Source: Labrenzia sp. DG1229
Lineage (GTDB): Bacteria > Pseudomonadota > Alphaproteobacteria > Rhizobiales > Stappiaceae
Assembly (NCBI RefSeq): GCF_000521215.1
Contig: NZ_KI928919.1
Coordinates: 137,235 to 186,935, forward strand
DNA: 49,701 bases
Direction of reading: 5' to 3'
Shown piece after piece: positions 42,338 through 49,701 of this stretch. How positions within the stretch are numbered: the stretch's first letter is position 1; each line of letters starts with the position of its first letter. The translations under genes and the position numbers were made by a program. The notes under the pieces were generated by a model, which saw only the letters and a list, made by a program, of their open reading frames with translations, was not told where the DNA came from and made no database searches.

Positions 42338-42694
42338 ATGTGCCAGCGGCCAGACACCGATTCCCGGCGGAACAGGCATTTGTCTGTCCCCAGTCGTGTG
42401 GCGATCGGTCTCATCTGGATTTACCGCTATTCCCTTTCCCTGTTCATGGGACGAGGGTGTCGATACGCACCGACCTGTTCGGACTATACCGAGCAGGCAA
42501 TCCGGCAATACGGTTTCTGGACCGGTGGATGGATTGGATTGGCGCGCATTCTCAGATGTAATCCCTGGGGTGCATCCGGGTTTGATCCAGTTCCCGAATC
42601 GCTTCCGGACAAGGCGCACTGGTTCATGCCATGGCGCTATGGGCGCTGGACGGGGCGGCACATTCCGGAAAAATACCGGCTGGATGACCAATGA
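42338..42694 (+). CDS. yidD: Membrane protein insertion efficiency factor YidD
   Basis: A 118-residue protein with the YidD signature CRYAPTCSDYTEQAI, followed by RILRCNPWG. An N-terminal extension of about 20 residues precedes the amphipathic helix IWIYRYSLSLFMG. YidD aids YidC-dependent insertion of inner-membrane proteins. In many bacteria it lies between rnpA and yidC; here it follows the Fe-S scaffold gene, a common rhizobial arrangement. Confidence 0.94.
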   Translation: MCQRPDTDSRRNRHLSVPSRVAIGLIWIYRYSLSLFMGRGCRYAPTCSDYTEQAIRQYGFWTGGWIGLARILRCNPWGASGFDPVPESLPDKAHWFMPWRYGRWTGRHIPEKYRLDDQ

Positions 42695-42792
42695 TCATGA
42701 AATAGCCCGTTCGGTATTGCCTCAATCGGGCATTGACCTAGCGTCATCCTGATGCGACGTTTCCGTGTCAGCCGAAAGGCCGGGGAGGGCAC

Positions 42793-44574
42793 ATGGACGC
42801 GCGCGATTTCCACTTCGTGATGATCAAGCCGACTCACTATGATGACGACGGTTATCCGATCCAGTGGCTTCGATCGGCCATTCCATCAAACACACTCGCC
42901 AGTCTGAACGGTCTGGCAGAAGCTGCCCGCGATCGTAAGGCGCTCGGAGAAAACGTTCGCATACATCTTCATACCTATGACGAAACCAACAAGCGGGTGC
43001 GCCCCGAAAAGATCGCGAGGGACATTAAGCGGCAAGGCGGCAAGGCCCTGATCGCACTTGTTGGCGTTCAATCCAATCAGTTCCCGCGTGCAACGGACCT
43101 TGCCCGCAGGTTCCTGAAGGAAGGGCTGCAGACCGCCATCGGCGGGTTTCATGTCTCCGGCTGCATTTCAATGCTCGACGACATGCCTGACGAGATGGTC
43201 GAACTGCAGAGTGAAGGTGTCAGCTACTTTGCCGGCGAGGCCGAGGACCGTCGTCTCGACCAGTTCTTCCGCGATGCCTGGAACGGTGATCTGAGACCGC
43301 TCTACAACTTCATGGCTGACCTGCCATCGCTCGAAGGAGAGCCGACACCGATCCTGCCGTCCAAGCACATTCAATTCACCGCGGGATCACATTCCAGTTT
43401 CGATCTGGGACGTGGCTGCCCGTTTCAGTGTTCCTTTTGCACCATCATCAACGTACAGGGCCGCAAGAGCCGGTTCCGCTCCGCCGACGACCTGGAGCAG
43501 ATCATCCGTGACAATTACGAACAGGGCATCAACCGCTTTTTCATCACCGACGACAATTTCGCTCGCAACAGGGAATGGGAACCGCTGTTCGACCGGCTGA
43601 TTTCCTTGCGCGAGAAAGAAAAATTCGACATCAAGTTCATCATCCAGGTGGATACGCTCTGCCACCGGATCGAGAATTTCATCGAAAAGGCGACGCGCGC
43701 GGGAGTGAACCGCGTATTTATCGGTCTTGAGAACATCAATCCCGACAATCTGCTGGCGGCAAAAAAGCGCCAGAACAAGATCACCGAATATCGGGAGATG
43801 CTGCAAAAGTGGCGGGCAAATGGCGCGACCACCTACGCCGGTTACATCATCGGTTTTCCGGGTGATACCAAGGAATCGGTTCTGCGGGACATTGAAATCA
43901 TCAAGAACGAATTGCCGCTCGATCTTCTGGAGTTTTTCTACCTGACACCGCTGCCGGGATCGGAGGACCACAAGGTTCTGCTGTCCAAGGGAAGCTGGAT
44001 GGATCCGGATCTCAACAAGTACGATCTCAATCACCGGGTTTCACGTCATCCGAAAATGACTGATGAAGAGTGGGAAGAAGCTTACCAGGAAGCCTGGGAA
44101 AGCTACTATTCGGATGCCCATGTCGAAACCGTGCTCCGGAGGGCGGCGTCACACAAGAAAGGCCGGCCCGGCAACAAGCTGTTCCTCATGATGTGGTTCA
44201 AGCTGATGATCCAGTGCGAAGGTGTTCATCCCCTGGAGGGCGGTTACTTCCGCCTGAAATTCCGCAAGGATCGCCGCAGCAACCTGCCGGTCGAAAGTGC
44301 CCTGTCGTTCTATCCGGGCTATTTATGGGAGATTGTTGCCAAACATTGGGCCTACGTCTCGTCGACCTTGCGGGTCTACCGGATTTATCGAAAGGTCAAG
44401 TCTTCGCCAGAGCGGCATAGCTATTCGGATATTGCCATCGAGGAGATCGAAAAGGATGGCGAGGAAGCTCTTGCCATGATTCAGGAGACACGTGGCGGCG
44501 TCGAGGCGGTGGCAAAGACGGCGCGCGATGCATCGATCGTCAAGGCAGCCAAGGAAAGGGCCGTGGCCTCATAG
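42793..44574 (+). CDS. Large B12-binding-type radical SAM protein
   Basis: A 593-residue protein. Residues about 55-160 look like a Rossmann-type cobalamin-binding domain (ALVGVQSNQFP, TAIGGFH) without an obvious D-x-H-x-x-G motif. The radical SAM cluster follows, GRGCPFQCSFC (C209, C213, C216), and then the barrel (ITDDNFARN, FIGLENINPDNL, GYIIGFPGDT). A C-terminal helical extension of about 150 residues follows. Such proteins perform methylations or rearrangements; the substrate is not inferable and no biosynthetic partners are adjacent. The gene overlaps the convergent DMT gene by 6 bases. Confidence 0.85.
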   Translation: MDARDFHFVMIKPTHYDDDGYPIQWLRSAIPSNTLASLNGLAEAARDRKALGENVRIHLHTYDETNKRVRPEKIARDIKRQGGKALIALVGVQSNQFPRATDLARRFLKEGLQTAIGGFHVSGCISMLDDMPDEMVELQSEGVSYFAGEAEDRRLDQFFRDAWNGDLRPLYNFMADLPSLEGEPTPILPSKHIQFTAGSHSSFDLGRGCPFQCSFCTIINVQGRKSRFRSADDLEQIIRDNYEQGINRFFITDDNFARNREWEPLFDRLISLREKEKFDIKFIIQVDTLCHRIENFIEKATRAGVNRVFIGLENINPDNLLAAKKRQNKITEYREMLQKWRANGATTYAGYIIGFPGDTKESVLRDIEIIKNELPLDLLEFFYLTPLPGSEDHKVLLSKGSWMDPDLNKYDLNHRVSRHPKMTDEEWEEAYQEAWESYYSDAHVETVLRRAASHKKGRPGNKLFLMMWFKLMIQCEGVHPLEGGYFRLKFRKDRRSNLPVESALSFYPGYLWEIVAKHWAYVSSTLRVYRIYRKVKSSPERHSYSDIAIEEIEKDGEEALAMIQETRGGVEAVAKTARDASIVKAAKERAVAS

Positions 44575-45468
44575 CGTGGAAGCGGCCCGTTTCTTTCTCC
44601 TCACAAGTTTCCAATCGAGGGTCATGCCTGCGGCCGCAAGGATGATGGCGCCAGCACCCAAAAGCTGCACGATGTGAAGTTCCTGTCCGAATGCCGCATA
44701 ATCGACGACGATGGCGACCACCGGGTAGATGAATGAGAAAGCGCCCTGCAGGTAGGTCGGAAGTTTCTGAACCGCGCCGTACATCAGGATGTACATGAGG
44801 CCTGTGTGGATGGCGCCGAGCGTGACCAATGCCCCCCAGGCAACGCCTGTGTCAGGCAATTCAGACCAGCGGACAAACGGAGCGAGCATCAAAACGCCGA
44901 CGCAGACCTGCACGAGCGCGATCAGTTGCGGCGGTGTGCCGGTGAGTTTTTTCGTCAATAGTGCGGCAATCGCCCAGAAAAACGCAGCGCCAAGGGCAAG
45001 CGCGATGCCGAGTGCATAGTCGGTTTCGCCGGATCGGTTGGCGCCGGACTTTGCCTGAACAATGAGAAGAACACCTGCAAAAGCGATCACCAGCCATGAA
45101 ATCTTGGTTGCTGTTATGCGTTCACCGAGAAAAAGCGCACCGAAGCCGACGAGAATAAATGGTTGTGTGTTGTAGACGGCTGTCGCTATTCCGATCGAAG
45201 CTTCGCCATAGGCCGTGAACAGCATCGCCCAGTTGATGACGATAGCGATACCGCCAAGGACAGCCAGCAGCAATTGCCTGAGCGAAATCCGTCTGCACAG
45301 GAGGCCCTGGGTCGCACAAATCACCAACAAGGCCAATGCACCGAACGTGCATCTCCAAAAGACGACATCGATTGCAGCCTGTCCCGAGATCACGACAAAA
45401 AAACCGATTGTGCCGAGGATGGTCATAGCCGCGGTCATTTCTGCAGCGCCACGCACAGTCTTGTCCAT
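44569..45468 (-). CDS. EamA/DMT-family transporter
   Basis: A 299-residue membrane protein with about ten helices in two EamA repeats. Examples are TAVYNTQPFILVGFGALFLGE in the first and GAFSFIYPVVAIVVDYAAFGQ in the second, each at the family-typical position before the last helices. These are exporters of amino acids or metabolites. It diverges from an Lrp-family regulator, the usual layout for an amino-acid exporter controlled by its neighbour. GAGG lies before the ATG. Confidence 0.9.
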   Translation of the reverse strand: MDKTVRGAAEMTAAMTILGTIGFFVVISGQAAIDVVFWRCTFGALALLVICATQGLLCRRISLRQLLLAVLGGIAIVINWAMLFTAYGEASIGIATAVYNTQPFILVGFGALFLGERITATKISWLVIAFAGVLLIVQAKSGANRSGETDYALGIALALGAAFFWAIAALLTKKLTGTPPQLIALVQVCVGVLMLAPFVRWSELPDTGVAWGALVTLGAIHTGLMYILMYGAVQKLPTYLQGAFSFIYPVVAIVVDYAAFGQELHIVQLLGAGAIILAAAGMTLDWKLVRRKKRAASTL

Positions 45469-45576
45469 TTCTGCCTCGCAACGTGTTTCAAGGCTTCAAG
45501 GATGACAAAGGCAGCAACATGACGCCATTCTTTAAATTAGGTAAAATAGCGAAATTGTCTTACTATCTAAATGAAA

Positions 45577-45586
45577 ACTACGTAGT
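45577..45586. promoter_or_regulatory. Candidate Lrp-type operator palindrome
   Basis: The perfect palindrome ACTACGTAGT lies 13 bases before the Lrp-family start codon, in an AT-rich 130-bp divergent region. It could be the autoregulatory operator that also controls the divergent exporter. Confidence 0.4.
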
Positions 45587-45598
45587 AGGGTTTAAATT

Positions 45599-46045
45599 AT
45601 GACGTTGGACGAGACCGACACCAAAATAATAGACGCACTGATCCGGGATGGCCGCATGTCCCTGAAGGATCTGGCAAAGTGTGCCGGATTATCGTCTCCG
45701 GGCGTATCGGAGCGAATACGCCGCCTGCAGGAGCGTGGCGTCATACTCGGGTTTTCGGCCGAAATCGAGCCCAAGGCACTTGGATACAGCCTGCAGGCCA
45801 TCGTGCGAATAAGACCGCTGCCGGGCAAACTCCACATCGTTCAACAGCTGATCCAGGAAATTCCGGAATTCTGCGAATGCGACAAGGTAACAGGTGACGA
45901 TTGCTTCATTGCTCGCCTAGCGTTGCCATCGATCGAAAAACTGGATGGTATTCTGGACAGGATAGCCGACAAGGCGGAAACGAGTACGTCGATCGTCAAA
46001 TCCCAACCGATCCGCCGCCGGCCGCCGCCTCTGGTCGTGAACTAG
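45599..46045 (+). CDS. Lrp/AsnC-family transcriptional regulator
   Basis: A 148-residue regulator. The N-terminal helix-turn-helix is [18 protein letters not shown] followed by [19 protein letters not shown]. The C-terminal RAM (ligand-binding) domain includes [32 protein letters not shown] and a final STSIV strand. It has a Pro/Arg tail. It probably senses an amino acid and controls the divergent EamA exporter. The ATG has an AT-rich leader without a clear ribosome binding site. Confidence 0.94.
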   Translation: MTLDETDTKIIDALIRDGRMSLKDLAKCAGLSSPGVSERIRRLQERGVILGFSAEIEPKALGYSLQAIVRIRPLPGKLHIVQQLIQEIPEFCECDKVTGDDCFIARLALPSIEKLDGILDRIADKAETSTSIVKSQPIRRRPPPLVVN

Positions 46046-46205
46046 GCGCGAGGGCGTCCGTTTCACGCCAGCTTTGCAATCCCGGTATGGCGGAACTCTG
46101 CCGGAAAGGGTTGCCGTTTGCTTTCGAATACCCTATCAGCATGCGGTCTATTTTCCATCGAACAGCTTACCTGCCTTGTCTGCAGGAGTGAGCAGGAGAC
46201 ACAAG

Positions 46206-48176
46206 ATGATCCAACTGACTTTTCCCGACAATTCCGTGCGCGAGTATGAGGCAGGAACCACCGGTCTTGCCATTGCCGAAGGTATTTCCAAGTCGCTTGC
46301 CAAAAAGGCGGTCGCAGTGTCGCTGGATGGCGAACTGAAAGACCTCTCCGACGCCATCTCGGCTGACCACAGCGTCGAGATCGTGACCCGTGACGATCCG
46401 CGCGCGCTGGAACTGATCCGGCACGATGCCGCCCACGTCATGGCCGAAGCGGTACAGGAATTGTGGCCGGGAACCCAGGTCACGATCGGCCCGGTCATTG
46501 AAAACGGCTTTTACTACGATTTCAAAAGGGTGCATCCGGACTCCGGAGAGGACTGGCCTTTCCACCCCGATGACCTTGCCGTTATCGAGAAGAAGATGCG
46601 CGAGATCATCGCCCGTGGCGCGCAATTCACCAAGGAAATCTGGAGCCGCGAGGAAGCCAAAACCTATTTCGCCGCCAAGGGCGAGCATTACAAGGTTGAG
46701 CTGGTCGATGCGATTCCCGAGGATCAGGAACTCAAGATATACAAACAAGGTCAATGGCTTGACCTTTGCCGTGGACCGCACATGGTCTCGACCCGGCAGA
46801 TCGGCGACGCCTTCAAACTGATGAAAGTGGCCGGCGCCTACTGGCGCGGAGACTCGAACAACGAAATGCTGAGCCGCATCTACGCAACTGCCTGGCACAA
46901 CGAGAAGGAGCTGAAAGGTTACCTTCACATGCTGGAAGAGGCCGAGAAGCGTGATCACCGCAAGCTTGGGCGTGAGATGGATCTCTTCCATTTCCAGGAG
47001 GAAGGGCCCGGTGTTGTCTTCTGGCATCCGAAGGGCTGGGACATGTTCCAGAACCTTATCGCCTACAAGCGCCGCATTTTGAAGGAAGACTACAAGGAAG
47101 TGAATGCGCCGCAGGTGTTGCATACCTCGCTCTGGGAAACTTCCGGTCACTGGACCTGGTACAAGGAGAACATGTTCTCCGTGCAATGCGCCGATCCGGA
47201 TTCCGAGGACGACCGCGTCTATGCCCTGAAGCCGATGAATTGCCCCGGACATGTGCAAATCTTCAAGCATGGCCTGAAGAGCTACCGTGACCTTCCGATG
47301 CGTCTGGCCGAATTCGGCGTGGTTCACCGGTATGAGCCGTCGGGCGCGCTTCATGGCCTGATGCGCGTGCGCGGCTTTACCCAGGACGATGCGCATGTGT
47401 TCTGTACCGAAGAACAGCTGGCGGACGAGTGCCTGAAGATCAACGACCTGATCCTGTCGGTCTACAAGGATTTCGGTTTCGACGAAGTCGTGGTCAAACT
47501 CTCGACCAGGCCAGAAAAACGCGTCGGCACCGACGAAATGTGGGATCATGCCGAGGCCGTCATGGCTGACGTTCTGGAACAGATCGAGGCTCAGTCCGAA
47601 GGTCGGGTGAAAACCGACGTCCTGCCGGGCGAGGGGGCGTTTTACGGTCCCAAGTTCGAGTACACGCTGCGCGATGCCATCGGCCGCGAATGGCAATGCG
47701 GAACGACGCAGGTCGACTTTGCGTTGCCAGAGCGTTTCGGTGCGTTTTACGTCGACAATAACGGCGAGAAAAAAACGCCTGTGATGGTCCACCGCGCGAT
47801 CTGCGGGTCAATGGAACGGTTCCTCGGCATTCTGATCGAGAACCATGCAGGGCATTTCCCGCTCTGGTTTGCTCCGTTGCAGATTGTTGTTGCGACCATT
47901 ACTTCGGAAGCCGACAGCTACGGTCAGGAAGTCGCAGATCTTCTGAAAGCCAGCGGATTGAAGGTGGAGACCGACTTCCGCAACGAGAAGATCAACTACA
48001 AGGTCCGCGAACACTCGCTTGCCAAGGTTCCCGTGATCATCGTGTGTGGTATGCGGGAAGCGGAAGAACGGACAGTCAATGTCCGCCGCCTCGGGTCGAA
48101 AGACCACAGGTCCATGGGTCTGGATGAGGCCGTTGCAGCATTTGTCGAGGAAGCGACACCGCCGGACTTGAAATAA
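46206..48176 (+). CDS. thrS: Threonyl-tRNA synthetase
   Basis: A 656-residue class II synthetase of normal length. The N-terminal TGS domain (about residues 1-62) precedes the editing domain with the zinc/catalytic motif [13 protein letters not shown]. The catalytic core follows with [36 protein letters not shown] (two adjoining segments) and the late motif [15 protein letters not shown]. An anticodon-binding domain ends the protein. GGAG precedes the ATG at 46206; longer in-frame starts are not supported. No T-box leader is seen, as expected for a proteobacterium. Confidence 0.97.
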   Translation: MIQLTFPDNSVREYEAGTTGLAIAEGISKSLAKKAVAVSLDGELKDLSDAISADHSVEIVTRDDPRALELIRHDAAHVMAEAVQELWPGTQVTIGPVIENGFYYDFKRVHPDSGEDWPFHPDDLAVIEKKMREIIARGAQFTKEIWSREEAKTYFAAKGEHYKVELVDAIPEDQELKIYKQGQWLDLCRGPHMVSTRQIGDAFKLMKVAGAYWRGDSNNEMLSRIYATAWHNEKELKGYLHMLEEAEKRDHRKLGREMDLFHFQEEGPGVVFWHPKGWDMFQNLIAYKRRILKEDYKEVNAPQVLHTSLWETSGHWTWYKENMFSVQCADPDSEDDRVYALKPMNCPGHVQIFKHGLKSYRDLPMRLAEFGVVHRYEPSGALHGLMRVRGFTQDDAHVFCTEEQLADECLKINDLILSVYKDFGFDEVVVKLSTRPEKRVGTDEMWDHAEAVMADVLEQIEAQSEGRVKTDVLPGEGAFYGPKFEYTLRDAIGREWQCGTTQVDFALPERFGAFYVDNNGEKKTPVMVHRAICGSMERFLGILIENHAGHFPLWFAPLQIVVATITSEADSYGQEVADLLKASGLKVETDFRNEKINYKVREHSLAKVPVIIVCGMREAEERTVNVRRLGSKDHRSMGLDEAVAAFVEEATPPDLK

Positions 48177-48215
48177 ACTTGAACGACCCGATCTTTGGGA
48201 AATCCGACATTATGT

Positions 48216-48241
48216 ACACTGCCCTTCCTCTGGGGCAGTGT
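48216..48241 (+). terminator. Stem-loop after thrS
   Basis: The 9-bp stem ACACTGCCC / GGGCAGTGT with loop TTCCTCTG lies 39 bases past the thrS stop and 71 bases before the acyltransferase gene. No T-tract follows, so it is probably a 3'-end structure rather than a strong intrinsic terminator. Confidence 0.45.
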
Positions 48242-48312
48242 GCTGTCACACCAGCTTAGCAATTCTTCTGGTATCTGGTTCCAGATTTACCGGATCGAAC
48301 GTTTATTCAGAG

Positions 48313-49173
48313 ATGACGGCCGCCGTGGATTACACAGAATTCAGCTACGCCAATTCGGAACATCCACCGCTGAAGCGGTGGACGATCAGGGCAATCGAGG
48401 GCTTGTCCGGCCGCGGCAAGCTCCTCGACGTCTACGAAGTGTGGAAGCACACAATGGTTGGCACTTCGGACTACATCTGGAGTGACCTGCTCGGTCTGAT
48501 CAATCTGAACGTTTCTGTCGAAAACGGCGAATGGCCGCCAAGAAACCTTCCGGATGGACCGCTTGTCCTGATTGCAAATCATCCCTATGGAATTGGTGAT
48601 GGACTGGCCATTCTGTCACTGGCCGAACAGCTTGACCGCCCGTTCAAGATCCTGATCAACAACGAATTGCTCAAGGTTCCTGAAGTCCGACCCTTTTCTC
48701 TGCCGGTCGATTTCGAGGAGACCAAACAGGCCCTCAAGACAAACATGCAGACCCGGAAAGAGGCGTTGCGGCTGCTTGAAGAAGGCACGACCATTATCGT
48801 TTTCCCGGGCGGGGGTGTTGCAACTGCCGCGAAGCCCTTCGGGCGCGCAGAAGAATTACCCTGGAAGACATTCACGGCAAAGATGATACGGTCTTCCAGG
48901 GCGACCGTGTTGCCGCTATACTTTGACGGCCAGAATTCATGGCTGTTTCACCTGGTCAGCAGATATTCGCTGACGCTGCGTCTGGCGCTGCTTGTGCGTG
49001 AATTCAGGCGCATTCTCGGATCCGTAATGACGGCGCGGGCGGGGGAAGCAATTCCGTTCGAGACACTCGGCGGTTTCAAGGACCAGAAGGAAATCATGGA
49101 TTTCCTGCAGACCAAGGTCATGGAAATGGCGCCGTCGGGCTCCGCAAAACGCCTTCTCGGGCGCCGCCTATGA
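48313..49173 (+). CDS. Lysophospholipid (PlsC-type) acyltransferase family protein
   Basis: A 286-residue protein from the ATG at 48313. The acyltransferase block is IANHPYGIGDGLAI, the H-P-x-G-x-x-D form of the HX4D motif seen in the hemolysin/OlsA-like branch. It is followed by LPVDF and the FPGGGVATA motif. It probably transfers an acyl chain to a lysophospholipid or lyso-ornithine lipid at the inner membrane; the acceptor is not defined. The ribosome binding site is weak, so the start is uncertain. Confidence 0.87.
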   Translation: MTAAVDYTEFSYANSEHPPLKRWTIRAIEGLSGRGKLLDVYEVWKHTMVGTSDYIWSDLLGLINLNVSVENGEWPPRNLPDGPLVLIANHPYGIGDGLAILSLAEQLDRPFKILINNELLKVPEVRPFSLPVDFEETKQALKTNMQTRKEALRLLEEGTTIIVFPGGGVATAAKPFGRAEELPWKTFTAKMIRSSRATVLPLYFDGQNSWLFHLVSRYSLTLRLALLVREFRRILGSVMTARAGEAIPFETLGGFKDQKEIMDFLQTKVMEMAPSGSAKRLLGRRL

Positions 49174-49232
49174 AAATGTTCCTGAACACCCGGGCGTTAC
49201 GAAGTCTCTGTGACTGAAAACCAGTCGATTGT

Positions 49233-49701
49233 TCAGTTGTTTACGACTGCTTCCTGGGCAGCGAGCTCGCTAACCGACGTGACGACTTCGACCTCCCGGT
49301 CTTCGCCGGGCACAACTTCGAAGGTGTGCTGGTAGGTGCGGCCGTTGTTCCTTGCCAGAGCCTCATATTCACCCGAGGCCAGAACAAAATCGGGAAATGC
49401 GCCTGTGGCTTCCACGACAACATGACCTCCGGCGCTCAGAACGGACCATGTGGTGTTGGCGATTGCTTCGCCGCCACGTTCATTCACGAGCTTGAGGGTA
49501 ATATCGGCTGCCTTGTGCAGAATTGTCGCTTCGGTCAGCTTGCCCGGCAGGACCTGGATGTCTGCACGGATGACCGCGTTCACGTCGCCGTAGCGGCTTA
49601 CGACATGATAGGTATCGGCACTCAGGCGGAGGATGGAACCGGGTTTGACATCGCCGACGATCTTGTTGCGTTCACCACGCTCGTCGAACGTCATCCCGTA
49701 A
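49233..49701 (-). CDS. C-terminal end of a large protein with beta-domain repeats (cut by window edge)
   Basis: The frame is open at the right edge of the window, so only the last 155 residues or so are visible and the true start lies outside. The sequence has alternating beta-strand character with two related units (around SADTYHVVSRYGDVNA and ASGEYEALARNNGRTY), each followed by a VxPGxxxE segment. This resembles the carboxypeptidase-regulatory-like repeats found at the C-termini of secreted or vWA-type proteins in Hyphomicrobiales. Function unknown. It converges on the acyltransferase gene. Confidence 0.6.
   Translation of the reverse strand, partial: YGMTFDERGERNKIVGDVKPGSILRLSADTYHVVSRYGDVNAVIRADIQVLPGKLTEATILHKAADITLKLVNERGGEAIANTTWSVLSAGGHVVVEATGAFPDFVLASGEYEALARNNGRTYQHTFEVVPGEDREVEVVTSVSELAAQEAVVNN

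Noticed and set aside
46167..47792. A 541-codon antisense open frame within thrS
   Set aside because: It is a shadow of the high-GC threonyl-tRNA synthetase gene; no start signal or family.

Overview
The window reads as chromosomal DNA of a marine-type alphaproteobacterium, most like the Stappiaceae (Roseibium/Labrenzia/Stappia) or a close relative in the Hyphomicrobiales. The evidence is the moderately high GC, short inter-gene gaps, and alphaproteobacterial marker families: DUF3126, a zf-CHCC protein, a BTLCP-type cysteine peptidase, CinA-N beside gpt, and a complete periplasmic nitrate reductase operon. This placement is inferred from family content only. No rRNA, tRNA, CRISPR array, prophage or insertion sequence was recognised.

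Left arm (1-14.6 kb): organophosphorus uptake. A partial LysR regulator diverges from a Ugp-type ABC transporter (ATPase, two permeases, binding protein), a GpdQ-like metallophosphoesterase and PhnM. Facing them on the minus strand is a phosphonate importer, phnC-phnD-phnE-phnE. Diverging from phnC is a second PhnD/PhnC/PhnE-type importer fused by overlapping codons to a SAM-dependent methyltransferase. A near-identical 13-bp motif lies in both divergent control regions and suggests one LysR regulon. The Ugp-type operon carries three apparent indels: two compensating ones in the ATPase and one that breaks the first permease.

Middle (14.8-33.7 kb): housekeeping and small operons. These are TrkH potassium uptake, SfsA, a small secreted cysteine protein behind an SD-pairing hairpin, gpt with a CinA-like protein, a flavin monooxygenase, a zf-CHCC protein, two alpha/beta hydrolases, an atypical crotonase, CysE, DUF3126, a frameshifted DUF6949 gene, a gamma-carbonic-anhydrase-like protein and a BTLCP peptidase. 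From 27.3 to 31.9 kb coding density falls. The DNA is AT-rich and holds orphan terminators, an 8-bp tandem repeat and several small ORFs with good ribosome binding sites, with PilZ, PAS_5 and unknown secreted genes interspersed. Rhomboid protease and CBS genes follow.

Right arm (33.7-49.7 kb): a minus-strand nap operon in the order small ORF-napF-napD-napA-napG-napH-napB-napC, with an unrecognised 51-residue ORF in the place napE often takes. Then come hisI, folE, an IscU-like scaffold, yidD, a large radical SAM protein, a DMT exporter diverging from an Lrp-family regulator, thrS, a PlsC-type acyltransferase and the C-terminal end of a large unidentified secreted-type protein.

Taken together the left arm looks like a phosphorus-scavenging locus. 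Phosphodiesters or phosphonates would be imported by two transporters, with the phosphoesterase and PhnM as processing steps, while the core C-P lyase genes (phnGHIJKL) are not in the window. The right arm gives periplasmic nitrate reduction. The most unusual unit is the second PhnD-type importer with its methyltransferase.
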